Positions 55,245 to 64,000 are shown, numbered from the stretch's first letter. The stretch: DNA of 64,000 bases from an uncultured Pseudovibrio sp. (GCA_947496145.1 CANMBS010000002.1:186001-250000); one strand, 5' to 3'. A program made the numbers and translations. Notes: generated by a model from the letters alone, not told the origin.

Positions 55245-56420
55245 TTGACTGCTCCCCTGGAAAACATTCGAGTACTGGAACTGGCGCGCATTCTTGCAGG
55301 GCCATGGATTGGGCAAACGCTTGCCGACCTGGGAGCAGATGTCATCAAAGTGGAAAGCCCGCGCGGCGACGACACACGTACGTGGGGTCCCCCTTTTATT
55401 GAGGAAGAAAATGGCAATAAAAGCGCCGCCTACTTCCACGCCTGCAATCGTGGCAAGCGCTCAATCACAGCTGACTTTTCAAAACCAGAAGATCTGGAAC
55501 TGATCCATGATCTGGTCCGCCAAAGCGATATCCTGATCGAAAACTTTAAAGTTGGCGGTCTCGCTAAGTTTGGTCTGGATTACGAGAGCCTGAAAAAGAT
55601 CAATCCGAAACTTATTTACTGCTCTGTCACCGGCTTCGGTCAGGATGGACCTTATGCTCATCGGGCCGGATATGACTTCATGATTCAGGGCATGGGCGGC
55701 ATCATGGACCTGACAGGACCCAAAGGCGGTGAACCACAAAAGGTTGGTGTTGCCTTTGCTGATATTTTTACGGGTCTTTATGGTGTCATCGGTATTCAGG
55801 CAGCATTGCGACGCCGCGACCTGACTGGAGAAGGCGAGTGGATTGATATGGCCCTGCTGGATGCTCAGGTAGGGGTGCTGGCAAATCAGGCAATGAATTA
55901 TCTCAGCAGCGGAAACGTACCCACTCGTATGGGTAATGCACACCCGAATATCGTACCCTATCAGGTGTTTGAAGTGAAAGATGGCCATTTCATTGCTGCT
56001 GTTGGCAACGATCAGCAATTTGCAAACTTCTGCAAAATTCTGGGTGATCCATCATTAGCAAATGATGGCCGCTATGCCACTAATCCTGCCCGCGTTAAGC
56101 ATCGCGATGAATTAACAGCAAAGCTGCAGGAACTGGTGCTTCAGTTTAACCGTGATGAACTTCTCAGAAAAATGGAAGAATTTGGTGTTCCGGCAGGACC
56201 AATCAACAGCGTTGCAGATGTCTTGCAGGATCCGCAAATCGCCCATCGCCAGATGAAAGTGGATTTGCCAGTGTCTTCAGCAGATGCCACACATCAAACT
56301 TATGTGCGCACGCCAATCCGGTTTACAAATTCAAAGTTGAAACTGGAAAAAGGTGCACCAGCTCTTGATGAACATAGAAACAGTATATTGAGAGAATTAG
56401 GCAAGCAAGCTATAGAATAA
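55245..56420 (+). CDS. Class III CoA-transferase (CaiB/BaiF family)
   Basis: A 391-residue CoA-transferase that moves CoA between carboxylic acids. TTG start preceded by GAGG. N-terminal LENIRVLELARILAGPWIGQ and LADLGADVIKVESPRGDD are the family signature. The catalytic Asp is in HRAGYDFMIQGMGGIMDLTG (Asp near 146). Other parts: GEWIDMALLDAQVGVLANQA and FGVPAGPINSVADVLQDPQI. Substrates cannot be told; no acyl-CoA gene is adjacent. Confidence 0.9.
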   Translation: MTAPLENIRVLELARILAGPWIGQTLADLGADVIKVESPRGDDTRTWGPPFIEEENGNKSAAYFHACNRGKRSITADFSKPEDLELIHDLVRQSDILIENFKVGGLAKFGLDYESLKKINPKLIYCSVTGFGQDGPYAHRAGYDFMIQGMGGIMDLTGPKGGEPQKVGVAFADIFTGLYGVIGIQAALRRRDLTGEGEWIDMALLDAQVGVLANQAMNYLSSGNVPTRMGNAHPNIVPYQVFEVKDGHFIAAVGNDQQFANFCKILGDPSLANDGRYATNPARVKHRDELTAKLQELVLQFNRDELLRKMEEFGVPAGPINSVADVLQDPQIAHRQMKVDLPVSSADATHQTYVRTPIRFTNSKLKLEKGAPALDEHRNSILRELGKQAIE

Positions 56421-56513
56421 CCACTAGCGATACAGCGCGAAAGGAAGGCAGTTTGACCTCGGTTCGGGAATGCTCAAAATACATATGCATTTCCTTTAGA
56501 GGTGGGTCGCGCG

Positions 56514-58409
56514 TTGAAGTTTTGGACTAGAAAAAAGAATAGAACGCCAAACTCCAGGCAGGGCTGCTGTAAAATCTCGCTAACATGGCTTGTCAGTCTC
56601 ACATTTGTGACGATTGTAACACTATGTGGCGGGATCGTGCTGTATATGTCAGTCCTCTCCAATCTGAAGAACACTCGCAGCTTGATTGAGAAAGCGTCGA
56701 TCATGTCGACCGAGGCAATCAATGCAGATGTCGGGGCTTATATGGCACCGGCGTTCGGTTCCGTTCATTCAATTAAGGTATATGCTGAAGAACAGTCCAC
56801 GCCTCACGCTGCAATCCTTCGGGCAAAGCAAACATTCCGTGGTGTTATGTTTGGGGTCAACAGTGTCGAAGGTCTTGTGTTGACGCTGCCAGATGGCAGT
56901 AATTGGGGATTGCGGCGCGATGAACGCTCGCAGGATCTGGCATCCTTCTCACCAGACCAGACCTATTTTAACTTCTCTGAGTTTCAGCGCATGAACTCAC
57001 TGGCGACGTGGGATCCGTTCTGGGGTGATTATTACCTTACTGGAAGCGAGCCCTTTGCCACCGTCACCAGTGCAATCACCTTGAGAGGGGAAACGATTGC
57101 ATATGTGTCTGCGATGATTTCCATTAAACGTATTGGCACAGTCTTATCCCGCAACAGTCAGGACCATGTACCTCAGGCTCTGGATAATGAGGATGTCACT
57201 CGTTTTATACTGACAGGCGATTTAGAGGTCATGGCTTATTCTTCGCCGCAAAACCAGTTGCAGGAGCATAACTTATTTAAGGATATTAAAGAGTTTGGGG
57301 ACCCAATCCTTGCAAGACTTGAGGAAAGTGAGCGTCAGCCATTCAGCCCGCGGGCAGAAAAGAAAGGTGTGTCTTTACACCTCGTCTATCTGGATGACGA
57401 CATTTACGTTCTGGTTTTGCAAAGGAACGTTGCCCCGGACGGAGAAGTCTATTTTGTCGGAGAATATCAGCTTGCCAACTCGCGTTATGATGAGTTCTCA
57501 CGTCTGATCAACTCCGTATTTGCGGGTATCGTTATTGTCTTTCTGTCAGCTCTTGTTGCTGTCTTCTTTGCACGCCGCCTTTCAAAACCGCTGAAGGGAA
57601 TCGCGACACAGGCGGAAAAATTCGGGGCACTGGAATTTGAACATTTAACGCCCCTTCCTAAAAGTCATATCCACGAAGTGGATCAGATCACATCCGCTAT
57701 GAATGCAGGTGCCAGCGGTCTTCGGGCGATGAGCCGCTATATTCCCAAATCTCTCTATTTCCAGCTGATGGAGATGGGCATTGACCGCGCAGCAAAAGCA
57801 AAAGAAGCAGAACTGACAATCCTGATTACGGACATTGTGGGCTTCACATCATTTTCGGAGCACAGGAGTGCAGGGGAGATTGCAGACCTCCTGAACGAGC
57901 ATTTTAAACTGCTCGTTTCTGCTGTCGAAACCCATCAGGGCACAGTCGATAAATTCATGGGTGATGGAATGCTGGCATTCTGGGGGGCACCCCATGAGCA
58001 GTCAGACCATGCCCAACGAGCCATCGCAGCAGCTCAGGACATGGTTGCTGTCATTGAGGCCGCGAACAAAGCCATGCCAGAAAACGCCTTTAGCGTGCGT
58101 ATTGCCATTCATACTGGTCGTGTCGTTGTTGGAAACGTCGGGGCAGTCGAGCGCTGGAACTACACAGTCGTTGGCGATGCGGTCAATGTGTGCAGTCGCC
58201 TGCAAAACCTGCGCGAAAATAAGCCAGCCTCAAATGGGGCCTGTGTGGTTCTCAGCGGCGAGACCGTGGAAAGCGCCGGGCAAACTGACAACCTGACATG
58301 TCATGGCAGTTTCGAGGTTCGTGGGCGCAAAGGCAAAGTCGAAGTCTGGCAACTCGACCCGGTCCAGCCCGATGACCATGATTTCCCTGATCTTATGGTC
58401 AGGCAGTAA
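56514..58409 (+). CDS. Membrane-bound adenylate/guanylate cyclase (class III)
   Basis: About 631 residues. TTG 56514 follows AGAGGTGG and is preferred; GTG 56502 is in frame. One membrane helix (SLTFVTIVTLCGGIVLYMSV) and a second near residue 340 enclose a periplasmic sensor of about 270 residues. A HAMP-like linker (RRLSKPLKGIATQAEKFGAL) leads to the cyclase domain, with metal-binding Asp in LITDIVGFTSFSEH and VDKFMGDGMLAFWGAP, and ERWNYTVVGDAVNVCSRLQ at the dimer interface. ATP or GTP preference is not decided by sequence here. Signal sensed is unknown. Confidence 0.88.
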   Translation: MKFWTRKKNRTPNSRQGCCKISLTWLVSLTFVTIVTLCGGIVLYMSVLSNLKNTRSLIEKASIMSTEAINADVGAYMAPAFGSVHSIKVYAEEQSTPHAAILRAKQTFRGVMFGVNSVEGLVLTLPDGSNWGLRRDERSQDLASFSPDQTYFNFSEFQRMNSLATWDPFWGDYYLTGSEPFATVTSAITLRGETIAYVSAMISIKRIGTVLSRNSQDHVPQALDNEDVTRFILTGDLEVMAYSSPQNQLQEHNLFKDIKEFGDPILARLEESERQPFSPRAEKKGVSLHLVYLDDDIYVLVLQRNVAPDGEVYFVGEYQLANSRYDEFSRLINSVFAGIVIVFLSALVAVFFARRLSKPLKGIATQAEKFGALEFEHLTPLPKSHIHEVDQITSAMNAGASGLRAMSRYIPKSLYFQLMEMGIDRAAKAKEAELTILITDIVGFTSFSEHRSAGEIADLLNEHFKLLVSAVETHQGTVDKFMGDGMLAFWGAPHEQSDHAQRAIAAAQDMVAVIEAANKAMPENAFSVRIAIHTGRVVVGNVGAVERWNYTVVGDAVNVCSRLQNLRENKPASNGACVVLSGETVESAGQTDNLTCHGSFEVRGRKGKVEVWQLDPVQPDDHDFPDLMVRQ

Positions 58410-58483
58410 CTCTTAAAGATTATGCTGGAAACAGCCTGCGGCGCTATCGGACAACATGATATAAACAAGGATTGAAACAAACG

Positions 58484-58506
58484 AGCTTAAACGCAAACTG
58501 CTTTAG
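58484..58506 (+). repeat. Half copy of the GTA-region palindromic element
   Basis: From AGCTTAAACGC to CTGCTTTAG this matches 19421-19443 at 22 of 23 positions. The left arm of the palindrome is not recognisable here, so it is a truncated or diverged copy of an interspersed extragenic repeat. Confidence 0.6.
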
Positions 58507-58620
58507 TTTAATTTAAGTGTGCAGCCCAATCCAACCTCATTGAAAGAAAGCCCTGTTTTAGTGTGAGCGTGCAAATAGTTCTGTTTGTGCGCGATCATAG
58601 GCAATGAGGAAGGGACACAG

Positions 58621-60516
58621 GTGCCCCTGCTTGATGTTAAAGGGCTAACCGTAGAGTTTCGCGGAGATGACGGGCTTCATGATGTCGTCCGCGATGTGTC
58701 CTTCAGTGTGCCGCAAAACAAATGCGTAGCACTGGTTGGGGAATCTGGCTCTGGTAAAACGGTTATTTCCAAAGCCATCATGGGCATTCTGCCTGCAAAG
58801 GCAAAAGTTACATCCGGCCAGATTCTCTTTAACAACATCCGCTCCCGATCCGCTCCCATCGACATTGCAAAGCTACCACCTACGGGCGCCGGCATGCGTG
58901 CCATTCGCGGCAATCAGATTGCCATGATTTTTCAGGAGCCCATGGTCTCGCTCTCCCCGCTGCACACGATAGGCGATCAGATCAGCGAAGCGGCAAAACT
59001 TCACCGGTCTGTAGGAAGAAAGGAAGCGCGGGAGCTGACAAAGGAAATGCTGCGACTTGTCCGGTTTCCAGAGCCTGACCGGGCAATCCGGGCCTATCCT
59101 TTTGAACTCTCAGGAGGATTGAGACAGCGTGCACTGATCGCCATGGCACTCATCTGCCGCCCATCCTTGCTGATCGCAGACGAACCTACCACCGCGCTGG
59201 ATGTGACGATTCAAGCCGAAATACTGAAGCTCATCAAAGACGTTCAGGCCGAGTTGAACATGACGCTTCTCATGATCACCCATGACTTTGGTGTGGTCAC
59301 CAATATGGCAGATGAAGTGGTGGTTGTTTACAATGGTGAACTGATGGAGAAGGGAAGCACAGAAGACCTCTTCATGCGGCCTGAACATCCTTACCTGAAA
59401 GCCCTGCTAAACGCAGTTCCATCCCTCTCGATGGATCCGGATGAGCGCCTGGTTCCAATCAGACCAATCAAGCCTCGACGAAAACAGGAGGGTGTCATCC
59501 CCCATACAGTTCATCAAGGGTTTGGTGGAGCACCTCTTATTCAACTGGAAGAAGTCAGCAAAACCTTCACTTTCAAAAACCTGCGCAGCAAAAAGCGCAG
59601 AGGCATGACAACGGCTCTTGATAACGTCTCTCTCACCGTTTGCAAGGGCGAATGCCTTGGCATTGTCGGAGAATCCGGGTCAGGCAAAACAACGGCAGCT
59701 CTTGCAATGTTACGTGCTTTCCCGCTCACAAACGGCAAAATCACGTACACCACCGAAAACGGTCCCTGTGATATTCAAGACTTTACGGAAGCTGAGCTGT
59801 TTCAGTACCGGAAAAAAGCGCAGATAATTTTTCAGGACCCGTTTTCCTCCTTAAATCCCAGACGAACCCTCAATGAAATCCTTCAGGAGCCGCTCATCAT
59901 TCACAAAATGGGCAACAGTCTGACGCAGGGAACTCGCATCCTAGAGCTGATGGATTTGGTGGGTCTCTCTCCCCGTTATCTGCGTCGCTACCCTCATTCC
60001 TTCTCTGGAGGTCAGCGGCAGCGTATCGGGATTGCCAGAGCTCTGGCATTGAATCCGGAATTTCTAATCTGTGATGAACCAACTTCGGCGCTAGATGTGT
60101 CGGTGCAGGCTCAAATCCTCAATCTCTTAAAAGACCTGAAAGATGAACTCGGCCTTACCTATGTTTTTGTGAGCCATAACCTTGCGGTCGTTGATTACAT
60201 ATCAGATCGTATCGCAGTCATGTGCAAAGGCAAGCTGGTAGAAGTCGGTCCAACCCGTCAGGTCATAGATAACCCAATTCATCCATATACTAGTGCGCTG
60301 CTTAAAGCGGTCCCGGAACCATCTCTGGATCATAAACTCGACTTTGCTGCACTTGATGAAGGTGCTGGTTCTGACCCCTACCAGTGGCCATCCCCATTCC
60401 GGATGGGATACTCCACAGTGCCTTACCTGATCGAGATGGAGCCAGACCACTGGGTTTGTGCACCGGGGGATGAAGCCCTTCAGGTGCTTTCCGGGTTAGG
60501 AGGGCAAGGCCGTTGA
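58621..60516 (+). CDS. Oligopeptide-type ABC transporter ATPase, two fused domains (YejF-like)
   Basis: A 631-residue protein with two ATPase domains. GTG 58621 follows AGGAAGGG at seven bases; GTG 58585 is in frame but poorly placed. Domain 1: Walker A GESGSGKT (near 41), signature LSGGLRQRALIAMAL, Walker B LLIADEPTTALD. Domain 2: GESGSGKTTAA (near 350), FSGGQRQRIGIARAL, FLICDEPTSALD. Each ends in an oligopeptide/dipeptide C-terminal region (HPYLKALLNAVP; HPYTSALLKAVPEP). It overlaps the solute-binding gene by four bases. No permease gene is in the window on either side. Confidence 0.9.
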   Translation: MPLLDVKGLTVEFRGDDGLHDVVRDVSFSVPQNKCVALVGESGSGKTVISKAIMGILPAKAKVTSGQILFNNIRSRSAPIDIAKLPPTGAGMRAIRGNQIAMIFQEPMVSLSPLHTIGDQISEAAKLHRSVGRKEARELTKEMLRLVRFPEPDRAIRAYPFELSGGLRQRALIAMALICRPSLLIADEPTTALDVTIQAEILKLIKDVQAELNMTLLMITHDFGVVTNMADEVVVVYNGELMEKGSTEDLFMRPEHPYLKALLNAVPSLSMDPDERLVPIRPIKPRRKQEGVIPHTVHQGFGGAPLIQLEEVSKTFTFKNLRSKKRRGMTTALDNVSLTVCKGECLGIVGESGSGKTTAALAMLRAFPLTNGKITYTTENGPCDIQDFTEAELFQYRKKAQIIFQDPFSSLNPRRTLNEILQEPLIIHKMGNSLTQGTRILELMDLVGLSPRYLRRYPHSFSGGQRQRIGIARALALNPEFLICDEPTSALDVSVQAQILNLLKDLKDELGLTYVFVSHNLAVVDYISDRIAVMCKGKLVEVGPTRQVIDNPIHPYTSALLKAVPEPSLDHKLDFAALDEGAGSDPYQWPSPFRMGYSTVPYLIEMEPDHWVCAPGDEALQVLSGLGGQGR

Positions 60517-62420
60517 AATCATTCAGTTTGTTTCTGTGTGTTTTTACTTTGGCAATCATGGCTCTGCCAAAGTTCTCATTAGCGCTCCTCCTGAAAGAGA
60601 CCCGCACAATCGCACCCGGATTGCCACCCATTGCTGAACGTGTCCCTAAAGAACCACTGATCACAAACCCGGAGCTTATTGGCCGCGTGGTTGGAGTGCA
60701 GGGAGGCTCTTTGCATACCCTGATCTCCAGGCCCAAAGATGTCCGCCTGATTAACGTGTGGGGGTATGCCAGACTGGTCGGTTTCAACGAGAAACTGGAG
60801 CTTTATCCGGATATTCTGGAGAGTGTCGACAATAAGTTTGATAAGATATTCACGCTCAATCTGCGCGAAGGTCATAAATGGTCGGATGGCAGCCCCTTCA
60901 CCGCAGAAGATTTCCGGTTCTGGTATGAAGATGTAGCTTTGAACTCCAAGCTGAATCCTATCGGCCTTCCCGGCTTTATGCTGGTGGAAGGAATGGGGCC
61001 AAAGTTTATGGTCCTTAATGAAACCACAGTTCGCTACTCCTGGCACAAACCAAATCCTTTATTCCTGCAGGAACTCGCCAAGGCACGCCCGCCTTTTATT
61101 TACAAACCGGCTGCCTATCTGAAGCAGTTCCATGAAACCTATGGGAATCTGGAGTTTATTCGCTCCATAGCACGTATTGAAAAAGTGAGAGGCTGGGCTC
61201 CTCTGTTTAATCGTATGGATGACATGTACGGTGCAACAAACCCCCATATTCCCACACTGCAACCATGGGTGCCGCGAACGGCCTCCGGAGAGCGCCGCGC
61301 AGTCATGGAGCGTAACCCTTTCTTTCATCGCATCGATAACACAGGGCAGCAACTGCCTTACATAGATCGCATCATCATGGATGTGGTGGATGGTAAACTC
61401 ATTCCGGCAAAGACACTGGCAGGTGAAAGTGAGTTACAGGCGCGTGGTCTTGGGTTCTCGGATATTTCTGTCCTGAAGCGGGGCGAGCAAACCGAAGATT
61501 ATGACACGCGGCTTTGGTTAAACTCCAAAGGCTCAGAGATTTCCATCCTTCCGAACTTAAGCATTCAGGACCCGGTCTGGCGTAAACTCATGCAGGACCG
61601 TCGCTTTCGTCATGCCCTGTCATTGGGCATTGATCGGGAGCTCATAAACAAAGTGCTTTACTTCGGTCTTGGAAGGCCGGGAAATGATACCGTCCTCGAC
61701 GTCTCCCCACTCTATCGGCCAGACTTTCAAACCGTTTGGGCTGAGTACAATCCTGATTTGGCAAATCAACTGTTGGATGACATTGGGCTGACAGAAAAAC
61801 GAGGCGATGGTATTCGCTTGATGGAAGACGGGCGGCCCCTTCAGCTCATCATTGAAATCACGGGAGAAAGCTCTGAACAGGATGATGCGCTGGAGCTGGT
61901 AGCTGAGACATGGAAGGAAATTGGTGTTTCAGCTTTCATTCGCCCCAGTCAGCGCGATACAATCCGCGCCCGTGCGCTTTCCGGCAACCTGATCATGTCA
62001 GTTTGGTCTGGTTTTGAAAACGGCGTGCCAACCGCCAACATGCCGCCCATAGATTATGCGCCTACACGAGAAGATTTCCTTTCCTGGGCTCCTTGGGGCA
62101 ATTACTATGAAAGTGACGGTCATGCAGGTGTTCAACCCGACTGGGAACCGGCAATTCGACTAATTGATCTGTTCGACCAGTGGTTGGTGAGTTCCAGCTT
62201 TGAAGAGCGTGAAATGATCTGGGAACAGATGTTACAAATTCATGCTGATGAGACCATCCATATTGGTCTGGTCAACGGTGTACGCCAGCCTGTTGTCGTG
62301 AAAGGATTGCTCAACGTGCCTGAGATGGGCATTTATGGTTGGGACCCGGGCGCACAGTTCGGCATTCATCGTATGGACCTGTTCTTTTTTGCTGATTTGC
62401 TGTCCGTGGAAACAGAGTAA
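60513..62420 (+). CDS. Extracellular solute-binding protein family 5 (YejA-like)
   Basis: A 635-residue periplasmic binding protein. A signal peptide (FLCVFTLAIMALPKFSLA) precedes the family 5 fold: NLREGHKWSDGSPFTAEDFR and MQDRRFRHALSLGIDRELIN are hallmarks, and the C-terminus IYGWDPGAQFGIHRMDLFF is intact. Size is close to YejA-type peptide or microcin C binding proteins. TTG start overlaps the ATPase stop. The ligand is presumably a peptide; the permeases must be encoded elsewhere. Confidence 0.88.
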   Translation: MKSFSLFLCVFTLAIMALPKFSLALLLKETRTIAPGLPPIAERVPKEPLITNPELIGRVVGVQGGSLHTLISRPKDVRLINVWGYARLVGFNEKLELYPDILESVDNKFDKIFTLNLREGHKWSDGSPFTAEDFRFWYEDVALNSKLNPIGLPGFMLVEGMGPKFMVLNETTVRYSWHKPNPLFLQELAKARPPFIYKPAAYLKQFHETYGNLEFIRSIARIEKVRGWAPLFNRMDDMYGATNPHIPTLQPWVPRTASGERRAVMERNPFFHRIDNTGQQLPYIDRIIMDVVDGKLIPAKTLAGESELQARGLGFSDISVLKRGEQTEDYDTRLWLNSKGSEISILPNLSIQDPVWRKLMQDRRFRHALSLGIDRELINKVLYFGLGRPGNDTVLDVSPLYRPDFQTVWAEYNPDLANQLLDDIGLTEKRGDGIRLMEDGRPLQLIIEITGESSEQDDALELVAETWKEIGVSAFIRPSQRDTIRARALSGNLIMSVWSGFENGVPTANMPPIDYAPTREDFLSWAPWGNYYESDGHAGVQPDWEPAIRLIDLFDQWLVSSSFEEREMIWEQMLQIHADETIHIGLVNGVRQPVVVKGLLNVPEMGIYGWDPGAQFGIHRMDLFFFADLLSVETE

Positions 62421-62544
62421 ACAGCCGTTGCTGCTGTCTTAAGGCGAGTGACATATTTGCAAGACCAGTCCTGATTTTAACTATGGTCTGATTTTGAAAG
62501 CACAGTGATCGCTTGCAGTTTTGTAAGAAGGGGTATAACAAAGC

Positions 62545-62718
62545 GCGCAAACCTACAGGCAAAGAGCCTGAAAAGCACTGGAGTATCTCATGCGTTTGTT
62601 AAGCCAGTTGTCCTCAAAGGGCATTGATCGGGCTTCACGCTAGCGTTAGCGGCCTGACCGATCACCTCCTTCCGCACCATGTGGAAGTGAACAGGATTCG
62701 ATTTTTACAGGCCACATC
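62545..62718 (+). promoter_or_regulatory. Structured leader of the rtcB2-prfH operon
   Basis: Within the 298-base gap before rtcB2, a loose promoter (TTGCAG 62513-62518, TATAAC 62534-62539, 15 apart) precedes a leader with several pairings: CAGGC/GCCTG (62556-62570); GATCGG (62626-62631) with CCGATC (62658-62663); GGCCTG (62651-62656) with CAGGCC (62708-62713); ATGTGG (62679-62684) with CCACAT (62712-62717). The last two exclude each other and cover the weak ribosome site. Bases 62660-62671 (GATCACCTCCTT) equal the end of 16S rRNA. A regulatory function is inference. Confidence 0.45.
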
Positions 62719-63879
62719 ATGGGCAATTTATATGGTAATGGCACCAGTAGTGCGAGTAGCACACGCGCGCCAATACACCGCTTCTATGCCTCCTCCACCT
62801 GGATTGAGGGGAAGGCAGAGGATCAACTCACTCAAATTTCAAAACTAACGCCTGTCCAGCAGGTTGCAGCTTTCCCAGACCTTCATCCGGGAAAGTGGGG
62901 ACCAGTCGGCTGTGCCGTTTTATCAAAAAACATCCATCCGCAACTGATCGGTAATGACATCGGTTGTGGCATGTCTGTGTTCAAAACAACGCTGAACCTG
63001 CGCAAGTTCAGGCAAGACAAGGCAGCTGCTCGTCTTCGCATACTGGCAGACCCTGCAAACGAGCAGGATGCAGAAGAAATGCTACAAAGCGTTGGGCTGG
63101 AAGACGCACCTTATGTGTCATCTCTCGGCAGCATCGGAGGAGGAAACCACTTCTGCGAAGTCCAGACACTTTCTGAAGTTCTGGACCCGGCTTTAGCAGA
63201 ACAGTATGGGATCAGAAAAGGAGACGTTCTTTTTCTGGTGCACAGCGGATCTCGTGGCTATGGCATGTCTGTTTTCGAAGGCCATGTCAGTGCTCCTGCA
63301 ACAGGATACGATCCAGCCTCCGAACGGGCAGTGCTCTACCTTCATGAGCACGACAAAGCCGTGAACTGGGCAAGTGCAAACCGCCGTTTGATCGCAGAAC
63401 GCGCCGCAATTGCTTTGCGATGTGATCTGGAATTACTGGCAGATACTCCGCATAATCTGATTGAACCTTTCAGGGGAAGCTATCTGCATCGCAAAGGTGC
63501 GGCCAGAGCTGAAGCTGGTCTGGTTCCACTGGCAGGCTCGCGGGACACGCTCAGTTACCTGTTGCACACCGTTAATCCAAACCCCGCAGCCCTGTCTTCG
63601 CTCGCCCATGGTGCCGGGCGAAAGTATGACCGGGCCTCAATGGTAGCGCGGCTTGGAACAAAAAAGTCAGTGCAGCAACGTTTGCTGAACACCGACTTAG
63701 GTGGCCGGGTAATCTGTGAAGACAAGAAGCTCCTCATAGAAGAGGCCCCGCAGGCATATAAGAGCTCTGTCAAAGTGTTCAGCGATTTATGCGATGCCAA
63801 ACTTGCTCAGGGTGTGGCAAGCCTTAGACCTCTGATCACCTTTAAACGAGTTCAGCACGACGATGGAGGACAAGTGTAA
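62719..63879 (+). CDS. rtcB2: RNA-splicing ligase RtcB family, RtcB2 type
   Basis: A 386-residue RNA ligase joining 3'-phosphate or cyclic phosphate ends to 5'-OH. The opening MGN, the DLHPGKWGPVGCA segment, IGNDIGCGMSVF (Cys83, metal ligand), GSIGGGNHFCEV and VHSGSRGYGMSVF are present; the guanylated His is in LAHGAGRKYDRASM. The C-terminal EEAPQAYKSSVKVF also fits. It resembles the RtcB2 group that pairs with PrfH rather than the longer canonical RtcB. The prfH gene overlaps its stop codon. The pair is reported to repair ribosomes cleaved in 16S rRNA (family knowledge). Confidence 0.88.
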   Translation: MGNLYGNGTSSASSTRAPIHRFYASSTWIEGKAEDQLTQISKLTPVQQVAAFPDLHPGKWGPVGCAVLSKNIHPQLIGNDIGCGMSVFKTTLNLRKFRQDKAAARLRILADPANEQDAEEMLQSVGLEDAPYVSSLGSIGGGNHFCEVQTLSEVLDPALAEQYGIRKGDVLFLVHSGSRGYGMSVFEGHVSAPATGYDPASERAVLYLHEHDKAVNWASANRRLIAERAAIALRCDLELLADTPHNLIEPFRGSYLHRKGAARAEAGLVPLAGSRDTLSYLLHTVNPNPAALSSLAHGAGRKYDRASMVARLGTKKSVQQRLLNTDLGGRVICEDKKLLIEEAPQAYKSSVKVFSDLCDAKLAQGVASLRPLITFKRVQHDDGGQV

Positions 63880-64000
63880 TGCAACCGCCATCTTCAATTC
63901 GTCTTCTCATCACCAGTGGCAACGGGCCAGTGGAATGTCGTGAGGCCGTTTTGCACGCAACAAAGAGGATTGAGCAGGAAGCTCATGATTTGTCTTTGGA
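63879..64000 (+). CDS. prfH: Peptide chain release factor-like protein PrfH (3' partial)
   Basis: The frame starts at ATG 63879, overlapping the rtcB2 stop (TAATG), after GGAGGACAAG, and is open to the window end (40 residues). The opening IRLLITSGNGPVECREAVLH matches the PrfH N-terminus, in which a short motif ending GPxEC is typical. The GGQ-bearing part lies beyond the window. PrfH is a release-factor homologue that frees peptides from damaged ribosomes so that RtcB2 can reseal the rRNA (family knowledge). Confidence 0.8.
   Translation, partial: MQPPSSIRLLITSGNGPVECREAVLHATKRIEQEAHDLSL

Noticed and set aside
55113-55248. Possible 44-codon frame before the CoA-transferase
   Set aside because: No ribosome site and no recognisable pattern; the stop/start overlap with the next gene seems accidental.
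62441-62624. Minus-strand gene using the AAGGAGGTGATC site
   Set aside because: The nearest ATG is about 40 bases away and opens only about 24 codons, so the site is not a convincing Shine-Dalgarno of a real gene.
1-64000. CRISPR array, insertion sequence, tRNA or rRNA genes
   Set aside because: No regularly spaced repeats, transposase-like frames or tRNA cloverleaf sequences were seen in the gene-free intervals.

Overview
The window looks like chromosome of an alphaproteobacterium of the Hyphomicrobiales (Rhizobiales). Supporting signs are a MucR/Ros regulator, a seven-gene Mrp/Pha antiporter operon, the rhizobial order ccmI-ccmE-ccmF-ccmH / degP / two-component pair / glnE / pleC-like kinase, FeuPQ-like regulators and a gene transfer agent (GTA) cluster. 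The moderate base composition and gene set suggest a Pseudovibrio-like marine member of the Stappiaceae; that assignment is inference.

Layout. 1-5.3 kb: Mrp cation/proton antiporter operon, cut at its 5' end. 5.8-9 kb: mucR, a DnaA-domain-IV-like protein with a DUF6456 protein (resembling the GTA activators GafY and GafZ), sufE and a DUF5330 protein. 9.5-17.2 kb: a peptidoglycan-binding protein, DUF1491 and DUF2336 proteins, a lipoprotein, an operon of class A penicillin-binding protein plus DUF1214/DUF1254 membrane proteins, and a YcgN cysteine-cluster protein. 17.4-32.05 kb: a complete domesticated-phage GTA cluster from small terminase to host-specificity protein, with a promoter-terminator leader, an internal terminator and palindromic repeats. 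32.2-37.1 kb: a PepSY-like periplasmic protein, FeuPQ-like two-component system, a surface lipoprotein and an unknown 488-residue helical protein. 37.2-41.6 kb: cytochrome c maturation. 41.7-55 kb: hydrolase, DegP protease, a chain of five stem-loops, a second two-component pair, glnE, a PleC-like kinase and pepN. 55.2-64 kb: class III CoA-transferase, membrane adenylate/guanylate cyclase, an ABC ATPase and solute-binding protein without permeases, and an rtcB2-prfH RNA/ribosome repair pair, with prfH cut by the window end.

How the parts may work together. The strongest systems-level idea is that the gafYZ-like pair (6.7-7.8 kb) controls the GTA cluster 10 kb away. The cluster has a sigma70-like promoter followed by an intrinsic terminator before the first gene, and another terminator between the tape-measure and distal-tail genes, as expected if a GafZ-type antiterminator is needed for full expression. 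The second is the rtcB2-prfH operon, whose leader carries a hairpin followed by a 12-base match to the 3' end of 16S rRNA. The third is the stem-loop chain between degP and the downstream response regulator. Housekeeping stretches (mrp, ccm, glnE, pepN) look ordinary. No tRNA, rRNA, insertion sequence or CRISPR array was recognised.
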